Assembly (NCBI RefSeq): GCF_019603315.1
Contig: NZ_CP080649.1
Location: 3,048,176-3,112,175 of the forward strand
Direction of reading: 5' to 3'
Length of the DNA stretch: 64,000 bases
DNA from: Ruficoccus sp. ZRK36
GTDB lineage: Bacteria; Verrucomicrobiota; Verrucomicrobiia; Opitutales; Cerasicoccaceae
Below are positions 16,243 through 24,630 of this stretch, one piece after another (position 1 is the first letter of the stretch; each line of letters starts with the position of its first letter). Below the pieces are notes generated by a model. The model searched no databases, was not told the origin of the DNA, and saw only the letters and a program-made list of their open reading frames with translations. Position numbers and translations under genes: made by a program.

Positions 16243-16488
16243 CTACTCCAAGAAATATCCGGAGTTGGAGACGGGCTGAATGTGGCCGGAAAGGCTATGC
16301 TCGGCCATGAATGCGGCAGCTTCGCGGTAGTCCGTGAATCTTCGAGCGTAAACGTGGTCCTGGGTTGTCGTTACGGCGGCAACCCAGCGGCTCCCGCCGT
16401 AGATGCCGGTATAAGTAGGCACTCGGTCCAGTCGGCACCAACCGACCGGCTTTCCGGCGGAATTGAGGATTTGAATAATAAAGCACAC
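16243..16488 (-). CDS. Small protein on the opposite strand inside the replication module
   Basis: The 81-residue frame starts at GTG 16488. It has a credible folded-protein composition (RWVAAVTTTQDHVYARRF, then DYREAAAFMAEH) and a palindrome right before its start. An alternative is the rightward frame 16237-16572, which overlaps both neighbours by GTGA but has poorer composition. Function unknown; a short regulator is one possibility. Confidence 0.5.
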   Translation of the reverse strand: MCFIIQILNSAGKPVGWCRLDRVPTYTGIYGGSRWVAAVTTTQDHVYARRFTDYREAAAFMAEHSLSGHIQPVSNSGYFLE

Positions 16489-16489
16489 A

Positions 16490-16503
16490 TGAACTTATGT
16501 TCA
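16490..16503. promoter_or_regulatory. TGAAC-N4-GTTCA palindrome
   Basis: TGAACTTATGTTCA is a 5-bp inverted repeat with a 4-nt centre. It sits directly upstream of the minus-strand gene start and 66 bp before the primase-helicase start. It resembles the GAAC-N4-GTTC type of LexA box of Gram-positive bacteria. Which protein binds it is unknown. Confidence 0.45.
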
Positions 16504-16568
16504 CCAATAAAGACCTTTCGTCAAGCACCGGCAGTGGATTCTAGTAGGCCTGCTGGGGAGGTGGCGGC

Positions 16569-18530
16569 GTGATTGATGCGGCTGAAGTCAACCGCCTGAT
16601 GGCGGTAAATATGCGGGCGTTTTGTGAGACGTTCTTCCCGCAGGGAATCCTGCGCGGGAAGGAGTGGTGTGTCGGTAACGTACAGGGAGACAGGGGTGAC
16701 TCGATGAGTATCTGCCTGGAGGGCTCCCGGGCGGGAACCTACATCGACAATAACCCGGCCTCGGACCTCAAGCCGGGGACGCCTATCGACCTGTACATGC
16801 AGCACAAGGGCATTGTCGATTTCCGGAAGGCCTTTGTGGACTGCAAAGACTGGCTCGGCCGAATCGGGGTGCTGCGGGAAGATGTTATCCCCCGGCATGT
16901 GGCTGGGATCCCCGCGCACCACAAGGTCGCGCGCGAGGCGGTCAAGGTGGCCTGTGACTGGAACCCGCTGCGTGAAGGCTCGGTCGCGTGGAAGTATTTG
17001 ACCGAGGAACGCTTTATCTCTCCCGATGCGCTGAAGGCGTGGAAGGTTGGCGAGAGCCCGGTCTGGTTTGCCGAGGCGAAGAAGAAGGTGTCGGCCATAG
17101 CCTTTCCGGCCTACTCGGCCGACGGCGAGGAACTGCTGATGGCAAAGTATCTCGGGGTTGAGCGGCCGGACGGCAAGAAGCTGGTGCGGTCCAATAAGGC
17201 GGCCGAGTATCACCTGCTCGGGATGCACGCCTGCGACCCGGCTAAGAAAACGCTTGTCATCTGCGAGGGAGAAATTGACGCGCTCACCTTCATCACTGAA
17301 GGCATCAATGCCGTGTCGGTGCCCTTCGGGGCGAAGGGTGACAATAAGGGTAATGCCTGGGTAGAAAACGACTGGGAATGGCTGGAGCCGTGGCAGGACA
17401 TCGTGCTGGCCATGGACGGGGATGAAGCCGGGCGGGTGGCCGAGGCCGCCCTGCTCGCTCGAATCGGCAAAGAACGCTGCCGAGCCCTGCGGTGGCCGTC
17501 GGGCATCAAGGATGCAAACGACGCGGCCCTGAACACTGAGCCGCTCGGGCCACTGGTGGACGCGGCCGAGGCCTTCGACCCGGAGGATCTGAAGCGAGCC
17601 CGTGATTTCGAGAAAGCGATCTATGAGGAATTTTACCCACCCAATGATGAGCTCCCCGGGCTGCCGGTGCCATGGAAGGGAGACCACTTTCCTTTCCGGT
17701 TTCGGTGGGGAGAGACGACGCTGTGGACCGGCTACTCGAAGCACGGGAAAACGGTATGCCAGACCTTTTGCGCAGTCCATCAGGCGGCGGCATTTGGGGA
17801 ACGGGTGGCTATCGCTTCGCTGGAAATGCCGGCGAAGAAGACACTCAAAAATGCCCTGCGCATGGTGATGGGTCGATCAAAGCCAGAGGTGCAGGGCGAG
17901 TTCTCCCCTGCCCTGTGGCGCGAGGGAATCTCGTGGCTCAATGATCACTTTTTCATCTATGACCGCGTCGGTGAGGTGAAGGTGGACGATGTGCTGGCGA
18001 CGTTCGCCTACTGTGTGCGGCGGTACGGGGTGCGGGTATTCATCATCGACTCGCTGATGAAGCTCGACGTGCAGGAGGACGACCACGAGGGACAGAAGCA
18101 GGCCATGAATAAAATCACGGCCTTTGCCAAAGACTACGGGGCGCACGTCCACATCGTCGCCCACTGTAAAAAATCGACCGAGAAGCGTCCGGAGGAAAAG
18201 CATTGGCCGAGAAAGCACGACGTCAACGGCTCGGTCCACCTGACGAACCTCCCGGACAACATCGTCGCGGTGTGGCGAAACCGCCTGAAGGAAATGGATC
18301 TGGCAAGGCTAGAGGCCATGCCCGACCACACGGCGGGGCAGGAGGCCGAGAAGCGCGTCGAAATGGAAAATCTGATGAAGAAGGAAGATGCGATCTTTCT
18401 TGTGCTCGGCCAGCGCGACGGGGACGGCGAGGAGCCGGTCTTGCGCCTGTTCTTCGACGTGGGCGCGAGCTGGCAATACGGCGACGAGCCGAACTTCGAC
18501 CCCCGAAATTTTCTATCAACCGCAAAATAA
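16569..18530 (+). CDS. Phage primase-helicase (DnaG/DnaB-type)
   Basis: The 653-residue protein (GTG start) combines a primase and a RecA-fold helicase, like T7 gp4. The primase has a Toprim core: VICEGEIDAL (about 230-239) and DGDEAG (283-288). The helicase has Walker A GYSKHGKT (388-395), Walker B VFIIDSL near 490-496, and later conserved histidines (VHIVAHCKK). No N-terminal zinc finger is obvious, only a few Cys, so primer synthesis may differ. It would unwind the fork and prime lagging-strand synthesis. No phage DNA polymerase is seen, so it probably uses the host enzyme. Confidence 0.88.
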   Translation: MIDAAEVNRLMAVNMRAFCETFFPQGILRGKEWCVGNVQGDRGDSMSICLEGSRAGTYIDNNPASDLKPGTPIDLYMQHKGIVDFRKAFVDCKDWLGRIGVLREDVIPRHVAGIPAHHKVAREAVKVACDWNPLREGSVAWKYLTEERFISPDALKAWKVGESPVWFAEAKKKVSAIAFPAYSADGEELLMAKYLGVERPDGKKLVRSNKAAEYHLLGMHACDPAKKTLVICEGEIDALTFITEGINAVSVPFGAKGDNKGNAWVENDWEWLEPWQDIVLAMDGDEAGRVAEAALLARIGKERCRALRWPSGIKDANDAALNTEPLGPLVDAAEAFDPEDLKRARDFEKAIYEEFYPPNDELPGLPVPWKGDHFPFRFRWGETTLWTGYSKHGKTVCQTFCAVHQAAAFGERVAIASLEMPAKKTLKNALRMVMGRSKPEVQGEFSPALWREGISWLNDHFFIYDRVGEVKVDDVLATFAYCVRRYGVRVFIIDSLMKLDVQEDDHEGQKQAMNKITAFAKDYGAHVHIVAHCKKSTEKRPEEKHWPRKHDVNGSVHLTNLPDNIVAVWRNRLKEMDLARLEAMPDHTAGQEAEKRVEMENLMKKEDAIFLVLGQRDGDGEEPVLRLFFDVGASWQYGDEPNFDPRNFLSTAK

Positions 18531-18534
18531 TACC

Positions 18535-19419
18535 ATGAAAAACACTGTAGTTCTCTACCATGACGATCTTGACGGCTTCGCGGGCGCGTTTGCGGCCTGG
18601 CTCAAGCTGCGCGACACGGCCGAGTATCGGCCGATTCAGTATCACGAAACTGAACCCGATCTCGACACGCTGCCGACGGGGCCGGAGGCGAGCGTCATCT
18701 ACATCGACATTTGCCCTTCTCTTCCCTTTTTGGAGCAGCTCGACCAGGTGGTCGGCCAAGTGCTGGTGCTCGATCACCATGTTACCCGCAAAGAGGACAT
18801 CGAGCGATTCGGGGTCTACGGGGACGACCTGTCAGGATGCGGGGTGGCCTGGAGGCACTTTCATCCGGGCGAGCCGCTGCCGTGGGTTATCGAATGTGCG
18901 CAGGCCTACGACCTGTGGCAGTGGACCGAGGAGCAGCGAGCGCTGGCCGAGTACGTGAAGATCTGGGATCGTAAATTCAGCGTCTGGGAGTTCGCGATGG
19001 CATCTTCACGCAGTGAGGCTGGCCGGGTCGGCTCATTTTTCCTCGGGCATCTTCGCTGGCTGGCAGGACAACAGGCTGAAAAGGCGGTGCGCGGGCGGCT
19101 GAAGCTGACCAAGCCTGAGGCGATTGTGTACGCAGTCGAGTGCTCCTCGGTTGAAATGATCAACGCGGTCGGAGAAGCGATCCTTGAAAAGTATCCCGAT
19201 GCGGACATTGCGATGATGTATCGCTTCGCGGTGGACGGTGCCGAAAGCTACTCTTTCCGGTCGCGGGTTTCGGATGAGGACGTGGATGTGGGTGAGCTGG
19301 CTAAGCAATTTGGCGGCGGCGGGCACAAATGCGCGGCCGGGTGTAGGAATGATAGCTACCAGTTCGGGCCGCTTGGCGACTTCATCGAGCTATCCGATCA
19401 GGAGGAGTCCGAAGGTTGA
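18535..19419 (+). CDS. DHH/DHHA1-family phosphoesterase, phage-encoded
   Basis: The 294-residue protein starts at ATG 18535. It has the four DHH signatures: HDDLDG (9-14), a central D in IYIDI, D80-H-H in VLDHHV, and the DHHA1 motif GGGGHKCAAG (260-269). Such metal-dependent enzymes degrade nanoRNA, pAp or cyclic dinucleotides, or act as RecJ-like nucleases; the short single-domain form is closest to NrnA/NrnB types. It overlaps the terminase start by TGATG and follows the primase-helicase, suggesting expression with replication. Roles in nucleotide recycling or blunting of nucleotide-signal defences are both possible. Confidence 0.85.
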   Translation: MKNTVVLYHDDLDGFAGAFAAWLKLRDTAEYRPIQYHETEPDLDTLPTGPEASVIYIDICPSLPFLEQLDQVVGQVLVLDHHVTRKEDIERFGVYGDDLSGCGVAWRHFHPGEPLPWVIECAQAYDLWQWTEEQRALAEYVKIWDRKFSVWEFAMASSRSEAGRVGSFFLGHLRWLAGQQAEKAVRGRLKLTKPEAIVYAVECSSVEMINAVGEAILEKYPDADIAMMYRFAVDGAESYSFRSRVSDEDVDVGELAKQFGGGGHKCAAGCRNDSYQFGPLGDFIELSDQEESEG

Positions 19420-21353
19420 TGGAACTGGAGATTCCAGAGCATGCGCGGATCGTGCTTCCGGTGGAGGAGGACTACCCGATCCTGCCGGCACCGACAAAGG
19501 AGCAAATCCGAGCGATGATATGCCCGGGTGGGGCCTTCAGTGAGGAAGGCCTTGCCCGGCACAACCGGCTGATGCAGGAGCGTAACGCGGCGGTTGAGCG
19601 GGCGATCAGAAACCCCTACCTCTACGGGTGGGAGCCCCCGCTGTGGAAACTGGTGGACGCGCTGGTCGGCTTCATCACCGTCGATCAGTTTCGAGCTGAT
19701 TTGAGTATCCCGGAGCGGTGGCGCAAGTGCGCGCGGTTGCTGGAGTTTCTGGCGCAGAAGTTCATTTTCATCCTGCTGATGGGCGGCAATCGCTCGGGTA
19801 AGACCGAATACATCTGCAAGCGGCAGGTTCGCTGCGGACTCACCTACCCGAAGGCCGACTTGTGGACATTTCACGAAAATATCGACATGAGCGTGGACTG
19901 GCACCAGCGCGTCGTGAAGCGGTACTTGCCCCCTGAATGGGGGTCGTCGATGAAGGACACAAAGACGGGAGCCTACATCTCGTACACAGTGAAGAACGGG
20001 TTCTCCGATAACCGACTGGTGTACCCGGGAGAAGCGATCCAGACCTTTAAGACCTACGAGCAATTTGAGGCCAAGGAAACCTCGGTCGAAGGGTCGGAGC
20101 TGGGCGACCCTCGCAAGCGGCCGTGCATTGGCTACGCCGCCGACGAAAACATGCCGCTGGCCCTGAAGACTACCCTGAAGGGCCGGTTGGCCACGCGCGA
20201 TGCGGTCGGGATCCAGGCCTACACCCCGATTAAGGGAACGGACGAAGTCGTCGGTCAGACCATTGAAGGGGCGACGGACATCCTGACCATCTACGCCGAT
20301 GATGTGCCGGCCCCGAAGGAAGGGCCGTTGGTGCAGGCCTCCGGGCAGGAGGGTGAGGCCGTGGTGTACTTCCCTAGCCGCTTCAATGCGTTTGGTAATT
20401 ATAAAGGCCTGCGCGAGCAGTGGAAGTCGGCGACAGATCGAGAGCAAAAGGTGCGTTACTACGGTTGGCCCTTTCGGCAGAAGATGGCTCGCTTCCCTCG
20501 CTACGTTGACAAACCGCTGGAACAGGGCGCTCATTTGTTCGCCCTCGATGGCCTGCCGGTGGAGGGTACGCACTACATGATCGTGGACCCGGCAGGGTCA
20601 AAGAACTGGTTTATGGGCTGGGTGCTGGTGGATCCCTGGGACCGTCGCTGGGTCTGGCGTGAGTGGCCGTGTAAGCGGTATCACATCCCCGGTATTGGCT
20701 TTCCGGGGCCGTGGGCTGAGCTGGGCAAGGAAAAAGGCCACGACCACGGCGGAGTCCCCGGCGAGGGGGCGAAGGGCTTCGGCTTCGGGCTGCTTGACTA
20801 CAAGAACGAAATTGCCCGTATCGAAGGTTGGGATGATCTGAAAAGCTCAAAGCGGATCGAGGAGTGGAAGGACACCAACGGAGCTGCCGTCCACATTCGC
20901 GGCCGCACGATGGATAGCCGTTTTGCCAATGCCCCGAGCTATACCTCCGGCGAGAATACCACGCTGCTTGAGACGGCCGGGGATGTGAACCTGTTCTTCG
21001 AGCCGACGCCGGGGGGCCAGATCGACGAAGGCGTAGACCTGATCAATGATGCGCTCTCATTCGAGGAGGGTTGGCAGAAACCGGAGGACGGGCCGAAGCT
21101 TTTTATCTGTGAGGAGTGTGAGAATATCCGCTTCGCCTTGAAGACGTGGACCGGCGAAGGGGGCAACAAAGAGGCCACTAAAGACCCTATCGACATCCTT
21201 CGATACATCCTGACGGATCCGGGCATCTGCTACCGCGAGCCTGTTTCGCGGGGTCGATACCGGGGGGGCGGTTACGGCTCTCGTGCAGGAGGGGCTGGTC
21301 GCTCGGCCGCTACAACCAAGGCTGAAAAATTAAAAAGGAAAGGTCGCAAGTGA
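19419..21353 (+). CDS. Terminase large subunit
   Basis: The 644-residue packaging motor has Walker A GGNRSGKT (122-129) in the ATPase domain. The nuclease half begins near MIVDPAGSKNWFMGWVLV, where the Asp is a likely RNase H-fold metal ligand. The C-terminus is Gly/Arg-rich and basic, probably DNA-contacting. ATG 19419 overlaps the DHH stop. It cuts the concatemer and pumps DNA into the prohead through the portal encoded downstream. Length is typical of larger podovirus terminases. Confidence 0.9.
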   Translation: MELEIPEHARIVLPVEEDYPILPAPTKEQIRAMICPGGAFSEEGLARHNRLMQERNAAVERAIRNPYLYGWEPPLWKLVDALVGFITVDQFRADLSIPERWRKCARLLEFLAQKFIFILLMGGNRSGKTEYICKRQVRCGLTYPKADLWTFHENIDMSVDWHQRVVKRYLPPEWGSSMKDTKTGAYISYTVKNGFSDNRLVYPGEAIQTFKTYEQFEAKETSVEGSELGDPRKRPCIGYAADENMPLALKTTLKGRLATRDAVGIQAYTPIKGTDEVVGQTIEGATDILTIYADDVPAPKEGPLVQASGQEGEAVVYFPSRFNAFGNYKGLREQWKSATDREQKVRYYGWPFRQKMARFPRYVDKPLEQGAHLFALDGLPVEGTHYMIVDPAGSKNWFMGWVLVDPWDRRWVWREWPCKRYHIPGIGFPGPWAELGKEKGHDHGGVPGEGAKGFGFGLLDYKNEIARIEGWDDLKSSKRIEEWKDTNGAAVHIRGRTMDSRFANAPSYTSGENTTLLETAGDVNLFFEPTPGGQIDEGVDLINDALSFEEGWQKPEDGPKLFICEECENIRFALKTWTGEGGNKEATKDPIDILRYILTDPGICYREPVSRGRYRGGGYGSRAGGAGRSAATTKAEKLKRKGRK

Positions 21354-21568
21354 ACGAAGTGCGAGAACCCGCTACCCCTTTTATTCGGCGTGGGGAGCTT
21401 ACGGACTGGCTCGGCCGGATGGGCATATCCCGGCAGGCCGTGCGGGAGCTGATCGAGGCCGATGTGATCAAGGGCGAACATTTTAAACCGGGAGGTCGGG
21501 CTTTCTACCGAGTCTCGGCCATCAAGGAACAACTGAAAATTGGAGACAACAGCAATGGAACTGACTGA
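21350..21568 (+). CDS. Small excisionase-like DNA-binding protein
   Basis: The 72-residue protein (GTG start overlapping the terminase stop) has a helix-turn-helix-like part ELTDWLGRMGISRQAVRELI and a small wing (FKPGGRAFYRVS). Between terminase and portal it could assist packaging. It overlaps the portal start by 14 bp. Confidence 0.6.
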   Translation: MNEVREPATPFIRRGELTDWLGRMGISRQAVRELIEADVIKGEHFKPGGRAFYRVSAIKEQLKIGDNSNGTD

Positions 21569-23837
21569 ATACGATGAGAGCTGGAAGCAGCTCGAACAGG
21601 CCGACCTGGACCGGCCTCACCTAGTGGCGATCCGGGATGAGCTGAGCGACAGCATCAGCGCCGGCGAGTGCTGGCACAAGCGTGCGGTTCAGGCTGAGGA
21701 CACGACCTGGTGTCAATGGGCCGGCCAGAGCGACGACGGCCTCAAGCATCGCCAAAGCGAGGACGACGACGCGCCGTTCCCGTGGGAGGGTGCCAGCGAT
21801 ACCCGGATCCGGCTCGTTGATGAAAAGATCCGTGAGGCCGACCGCATCGAGGACCGGGCTTTCCGGGCTGGCCGGTGGAGGCTCGACGGCATCGAGGGGA
21901 TGGACGTCAGGCAGGCAAAGGTCGCAACTGTCCTCCTGCGCTGGATGGTGATGAAAAAGATGCGACCGGAGGGAGAGCGCCAGCGGCGTCTGGCCCGCCG
22001 GTGGCGTAATATGTACGGCCTGAGCTTCACGCTGGTTGAGTGGGAGCGCGAGCAACAGCTCGAAATGGTGCAGGTGAGTCTCGACGATCTGGCGGGGGCC
22101 TTCGGGCTCGACAAGATTATGGGCACGTTTAAGGGGACTCCCGTGGTGATGCTTCCGGGTAAGCTCGATCAAATCGCGTCGGCTTTACCCAAAGGCGATA
22201 AAATGAGGCTGGAACTTGAGAATGCCTCCGACGAGTTAAAGAACTTGCTAGACATCGTGATGGACGAAGAGCGGGCCGACGAGTTCCTGTCCGGCCTCAA
22301 GCTCCTGTATCCGAAAACCGATACCAAGATTCTGAGAAAGGCGATGGTGGATCTTCGCACGACGGGCGCGACTGAGTTGCCCGCGCCCTACTGGTTCAGG
22401 AATCAGCCCCGTCGGCGGGCCCTGAAGCCCTTTACGGATATTTTCTTCCCGGAGAATACGACAGACATCCAGCGCGCGCGCTGGTTTGCAGTGCGCGAGC
22501 AGTACACAGCGGCCGACCTTGACGCGCTGGTGGACGCTGAGGGCTGGGATAGTGATTTCGTCGAGGCCGTGAAGGAAAAGGCCGAAGGTAAAACCTCCCT
22601 CGACCGCTACCGGCGTGCGCGGCGGGACTCCGCAAGGTGGCGCAATGGGGGCGGCAGTTGGGAGTCTGAGGAGGAGTCCAATAAAGGGCTGCATGAGGTC
22701 TTCGTCGTCTACTACCGGGCAACCGACAAGGCCGGAATCCCCGGCATCTTCAAGACCGTGATCTGCCTGCACCTTGAGGAAGGCGACAAACCCGAGGATG
22801 GCCTCTACGGATGGCACGGCCTTTCTGGTCACAAGCACGGGAAGTACCCGCTGGTGGCTCACACCTTTACGGTGGAGGAGGATGAGCTTATGTCGAGTGT
22901 CGGTATCGCCGGGCTGATCTACACCTACCAGAACGAAATCAAGTCCAGCCGCGATTACGCCATCGACGCAATCGGCATTTCCATTTTGCCGCCGGTCAAA
23001 CGACACGCGCGCGATATGGACGCGCCTTTGGAACTTGGACCACACGCGGCCGTAGGGGAAAGTGTTCGCGGAACTACGGAGTTTATGACTCCGCCCCGGA
23101 GCAACTTCGGAGCTGGTCGGGATCTTCAGCGACAGGTCCGGACGGACGTCGGCCGCTTGCTTGGATCCTTTGATGAGGACGTACCGGCCCCGCTGGTGCA
23201 GCTTCACCAGGGCGAGCTTGCCGGCGATTACCTGTCCGAGGAGGAGGAAGTCCTCTCGCAGATCTTCGAGCTGATGCAGCAATATATGCAGCCGGAGACG
23301 GTCGGCCGGGTGACTGGCTACAAGATGAAGAACTTCCCTGTTACCCGAGAGGAGATTCAGGGCAAGTTTGACTTCGGGATCGTCTTCGACGCGCGGGAAC
23401 TCGATTCGGAGTTTCAGAAGCAGAAGTTTGAAATGCTGATAAAGGTCAAGTCGCTCGACCACGGCAACATCATCCCCAACAACAAAATGATCGAGCTGCT
23501 CATGAACGGGCTCGATCCCTCGTGGGCCGACTACCTCATCGGGAGTCCGCAGGAGGCCACGCTCGACGAGATCAAGCAGACGCAGGCCGACGTCGCCACG
23601 ATCATGTCCGGACAGGAACCGCTCAAGGCTGAAGGGGGGCGCAACTTCCAGGTGGCCGCGGGTTACATGAAAAAAATTCAGCAGGCGTCGCCGGTTATCC
23701 AGCAAAGGCTCCAGGCGGACCCGGCCGTCGCGATGCTGTGGGAGAATCACCTCAAGCATCTGACCTTTATGGATGAGCAGCGGCGGGTGAATGCGAATAC
23801 CGGCCGGCTCGGCTCCCCTAACCTGCTCAACGGTTAA
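21555..23837 (+). CDS. Portal protein
   Basis: The 760-residue protein follows the terminase and precedes the scaffold and capsid, the usual portal position. The N-terminal half is helical with many charges; the C-terminal helical region (QIFELMQQYMQPETV) is compatible with the barrel. It forms the dodecameric DNA entry ring. ATG 21555 is preferred to the TTG at 21540. The size is in the range of large podovirus portals. Confidence 0.8.
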   Translation: MELTEYDESWKQLEQADLDRPHLVAIRDELSDSISAGECWHKRAVQAEDTTWCQWAGQSDDGLKHRQSEDDDAPFPWEGASDTRIRLVDEKIREADRIEDRAFRAGRWRLDGIEGMDVRQAKVATVLLRWMVMKKMRPEGERQRRLARRWRNMYGLSFTLVEWEREQQLEMVQVSLDDLAGAFGLDKIMGTFKGTPVVMLPGKLDQIASALPKGDKMRLELENASDELKNLLDIVMDEERADEFLSGLKLLYPKTDTKILRKAMVDLRTTGATELPAPYWFRNQPRRRALKPFTDIFFPENTTDIQRARWFAVREQYTAADLDALVDAEGWDSDFVEAVKEKAEGKTSLDRYRRARRDSARWRNGGGSWESEEESNKGLHEVFVVYYRATDKAGIPGIFKTVICLHLEEGDKPEDGLYGWHGLSGHKHGKYPLVAHTFTVEEDELMSSVGIAGLIYTYQNEIKSSRDYAIDAIGISILPPVKRHARDMDAPLELGPHAAVGESVRGTTEFMTPPRSNFGAGRDLQRQVRTDVGRLLGSFDEDVPAPLVQLHQGELAGDYLSEEEEVLSQIFELMQQYMQPETVGRVTGYKMKNFPVTREEIQGKFDFGIVFDARELDSEFQKQKFEMLIKVKSLDHGNIIPNNKMIELLMNGLDPSWADYLIGSPQEATLDEIKQTQADVATIMSGQEPLKAEGGRNFQVAAGYMKKIQQASPVIQQRLQADPAVAMLWENHLKHLTFMDEQRRVNANTGRLGSPNLLNG

Positions 23838-23857
23838 TCAATCTCAACGAAAGAAAA

Positions 23858-24376
23858 ATGATCATGGAAATATCAATGTTTGGATTACTCTCCCTCGTTG
23901 GCTTATCAGGCGGCCTGGCTATCTGGCTTCGACTTGAAATCGTTCGCCGGGCCGCCTATCAAAAGGAGTGGGCTCGGCTTGAGGGTGAGCGACTGGAGAT
24001 CTGGGGTCAGCTCGATGATGCCAAGAAGGAAATTGACGACCTCCTCAACTACCAAGGGATTTATGACGGGCTGCTCCCGGCTGCGCGGGAGGATGTGAAG
24101 CAACTCCTCAAGGGCCTGAGTGAAGAAGATCCGGGCCTGAAAGCCTGCCGGGCATTCCTGCGGTCGCTCGCCGTGGATCTCAGCATCACCGCGCGGGCCT
24201 ACCAAGGGGTTGATGCCGAGGAGATGGTCCGGAATCAGGTCGCATGGGCAACGGCGCTCGATGCCGAGCGGCTCTTTGTCAAGCTGCTCGCCGAGGCAAA
24301 GGCCGAGTTCCTGCGTGCCAAGCGACGGGCCGAAAAGAAGGAAGGGGGTGAGGCCGTTGACGGGAGTTCCTCCTGA
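23858..24376 (+). CDS. Membrane-anchored coiled-coil protein
   Basis: The 172-residue protein starts with a membrane segment (residues 7-24, FGLLSLVGLSGGLAIWL), followed by long charged helices. It ends the terminase-portal operon, just before a strong terminator. A role in lysis or membrane-linked assembly is possible, but nothing specific is recognised. Confidence 0.6.
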   Translation: MIMEISMFGLLSLVGLSGGLAIWLRLEIVRRAAYQKEWARLEGERLEIWGQLDDAKKEIDDLLNYQGIYDGLLPAAREDVKQLLKGLSEEDPGLKACRAFLRSLAVDLSITARAYQGVDAEEMVRNQVAWATALDAERLFVKLLAEAKAEFLRAKRRAEKKEGGEAVDGSSS

Positions 24377-24420
24377 CACGACTCACCGGGGGCCGCGCAT
24401 CCGGTAGCTAACACGCGAAA

Positions 24421-24443
24421 TACTAATTTGGAAGCAATTAGTA
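24421..24443. promoter_or_regulatory. 8-bp inverted repeat before the terminator
   Basis: TACTAATT and AATTAGTA are separated by 7 nt. AT-rich and perfect, it may be an operator or RNA hairpin between the packaging and capsid operons. Confidence 0.45.
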
Positions 24444-24453
24444 GAACACCTAA

Positions 24454-24479
24454 GGGGCGTCTAATGGCGTCCCTTTTTT
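24454..24479 (+). terminator. Rho-independent terminator after the portal operon
   Basis: An 8-bp stem (with two G-U pairs), GGGGCGTC/GGCGTCCC around a TAAT loop, is followed by six T. The capsid genes downstream therefore need their own promoter or antitermination; the 150-nt leader 24480-24630 would hold it. Confidence 0.85.
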
Positions 24480-24630
24480 GTGGCTTCGTGCGAAGTTGTG
24501 TGGGCTTGGGTTGGGTCTGCGTGGGCAGGGTTGCCGCGCGCGCGTAGGAGCGGCAAAGGTGGCAACAACTTCGGCCGCAACGACGCCGGTCTGTAAACAA
24601 AGCGTCGCCACCCTGAGGAGGATAAACCTT

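Noticed and set aside
16237-16572. Rightward 111-codon frame with GTGA overlaps at both ends
   Set aside because: The overlaps are attractive, but its composition is poor and the opposite-strand frame looks more like a protein. Kept as an alternative only.
16521-17780. 419-codon leftward frame opposite the primase-helicase
   Set aside because: The rightward frame carries Toprim and Walker motifs; this one has none.
22248-23759. 503-codon leftward frame opposite the portal gene
   Set aside because: High-GC antisense frame; the portal frame fits the late-gene order.
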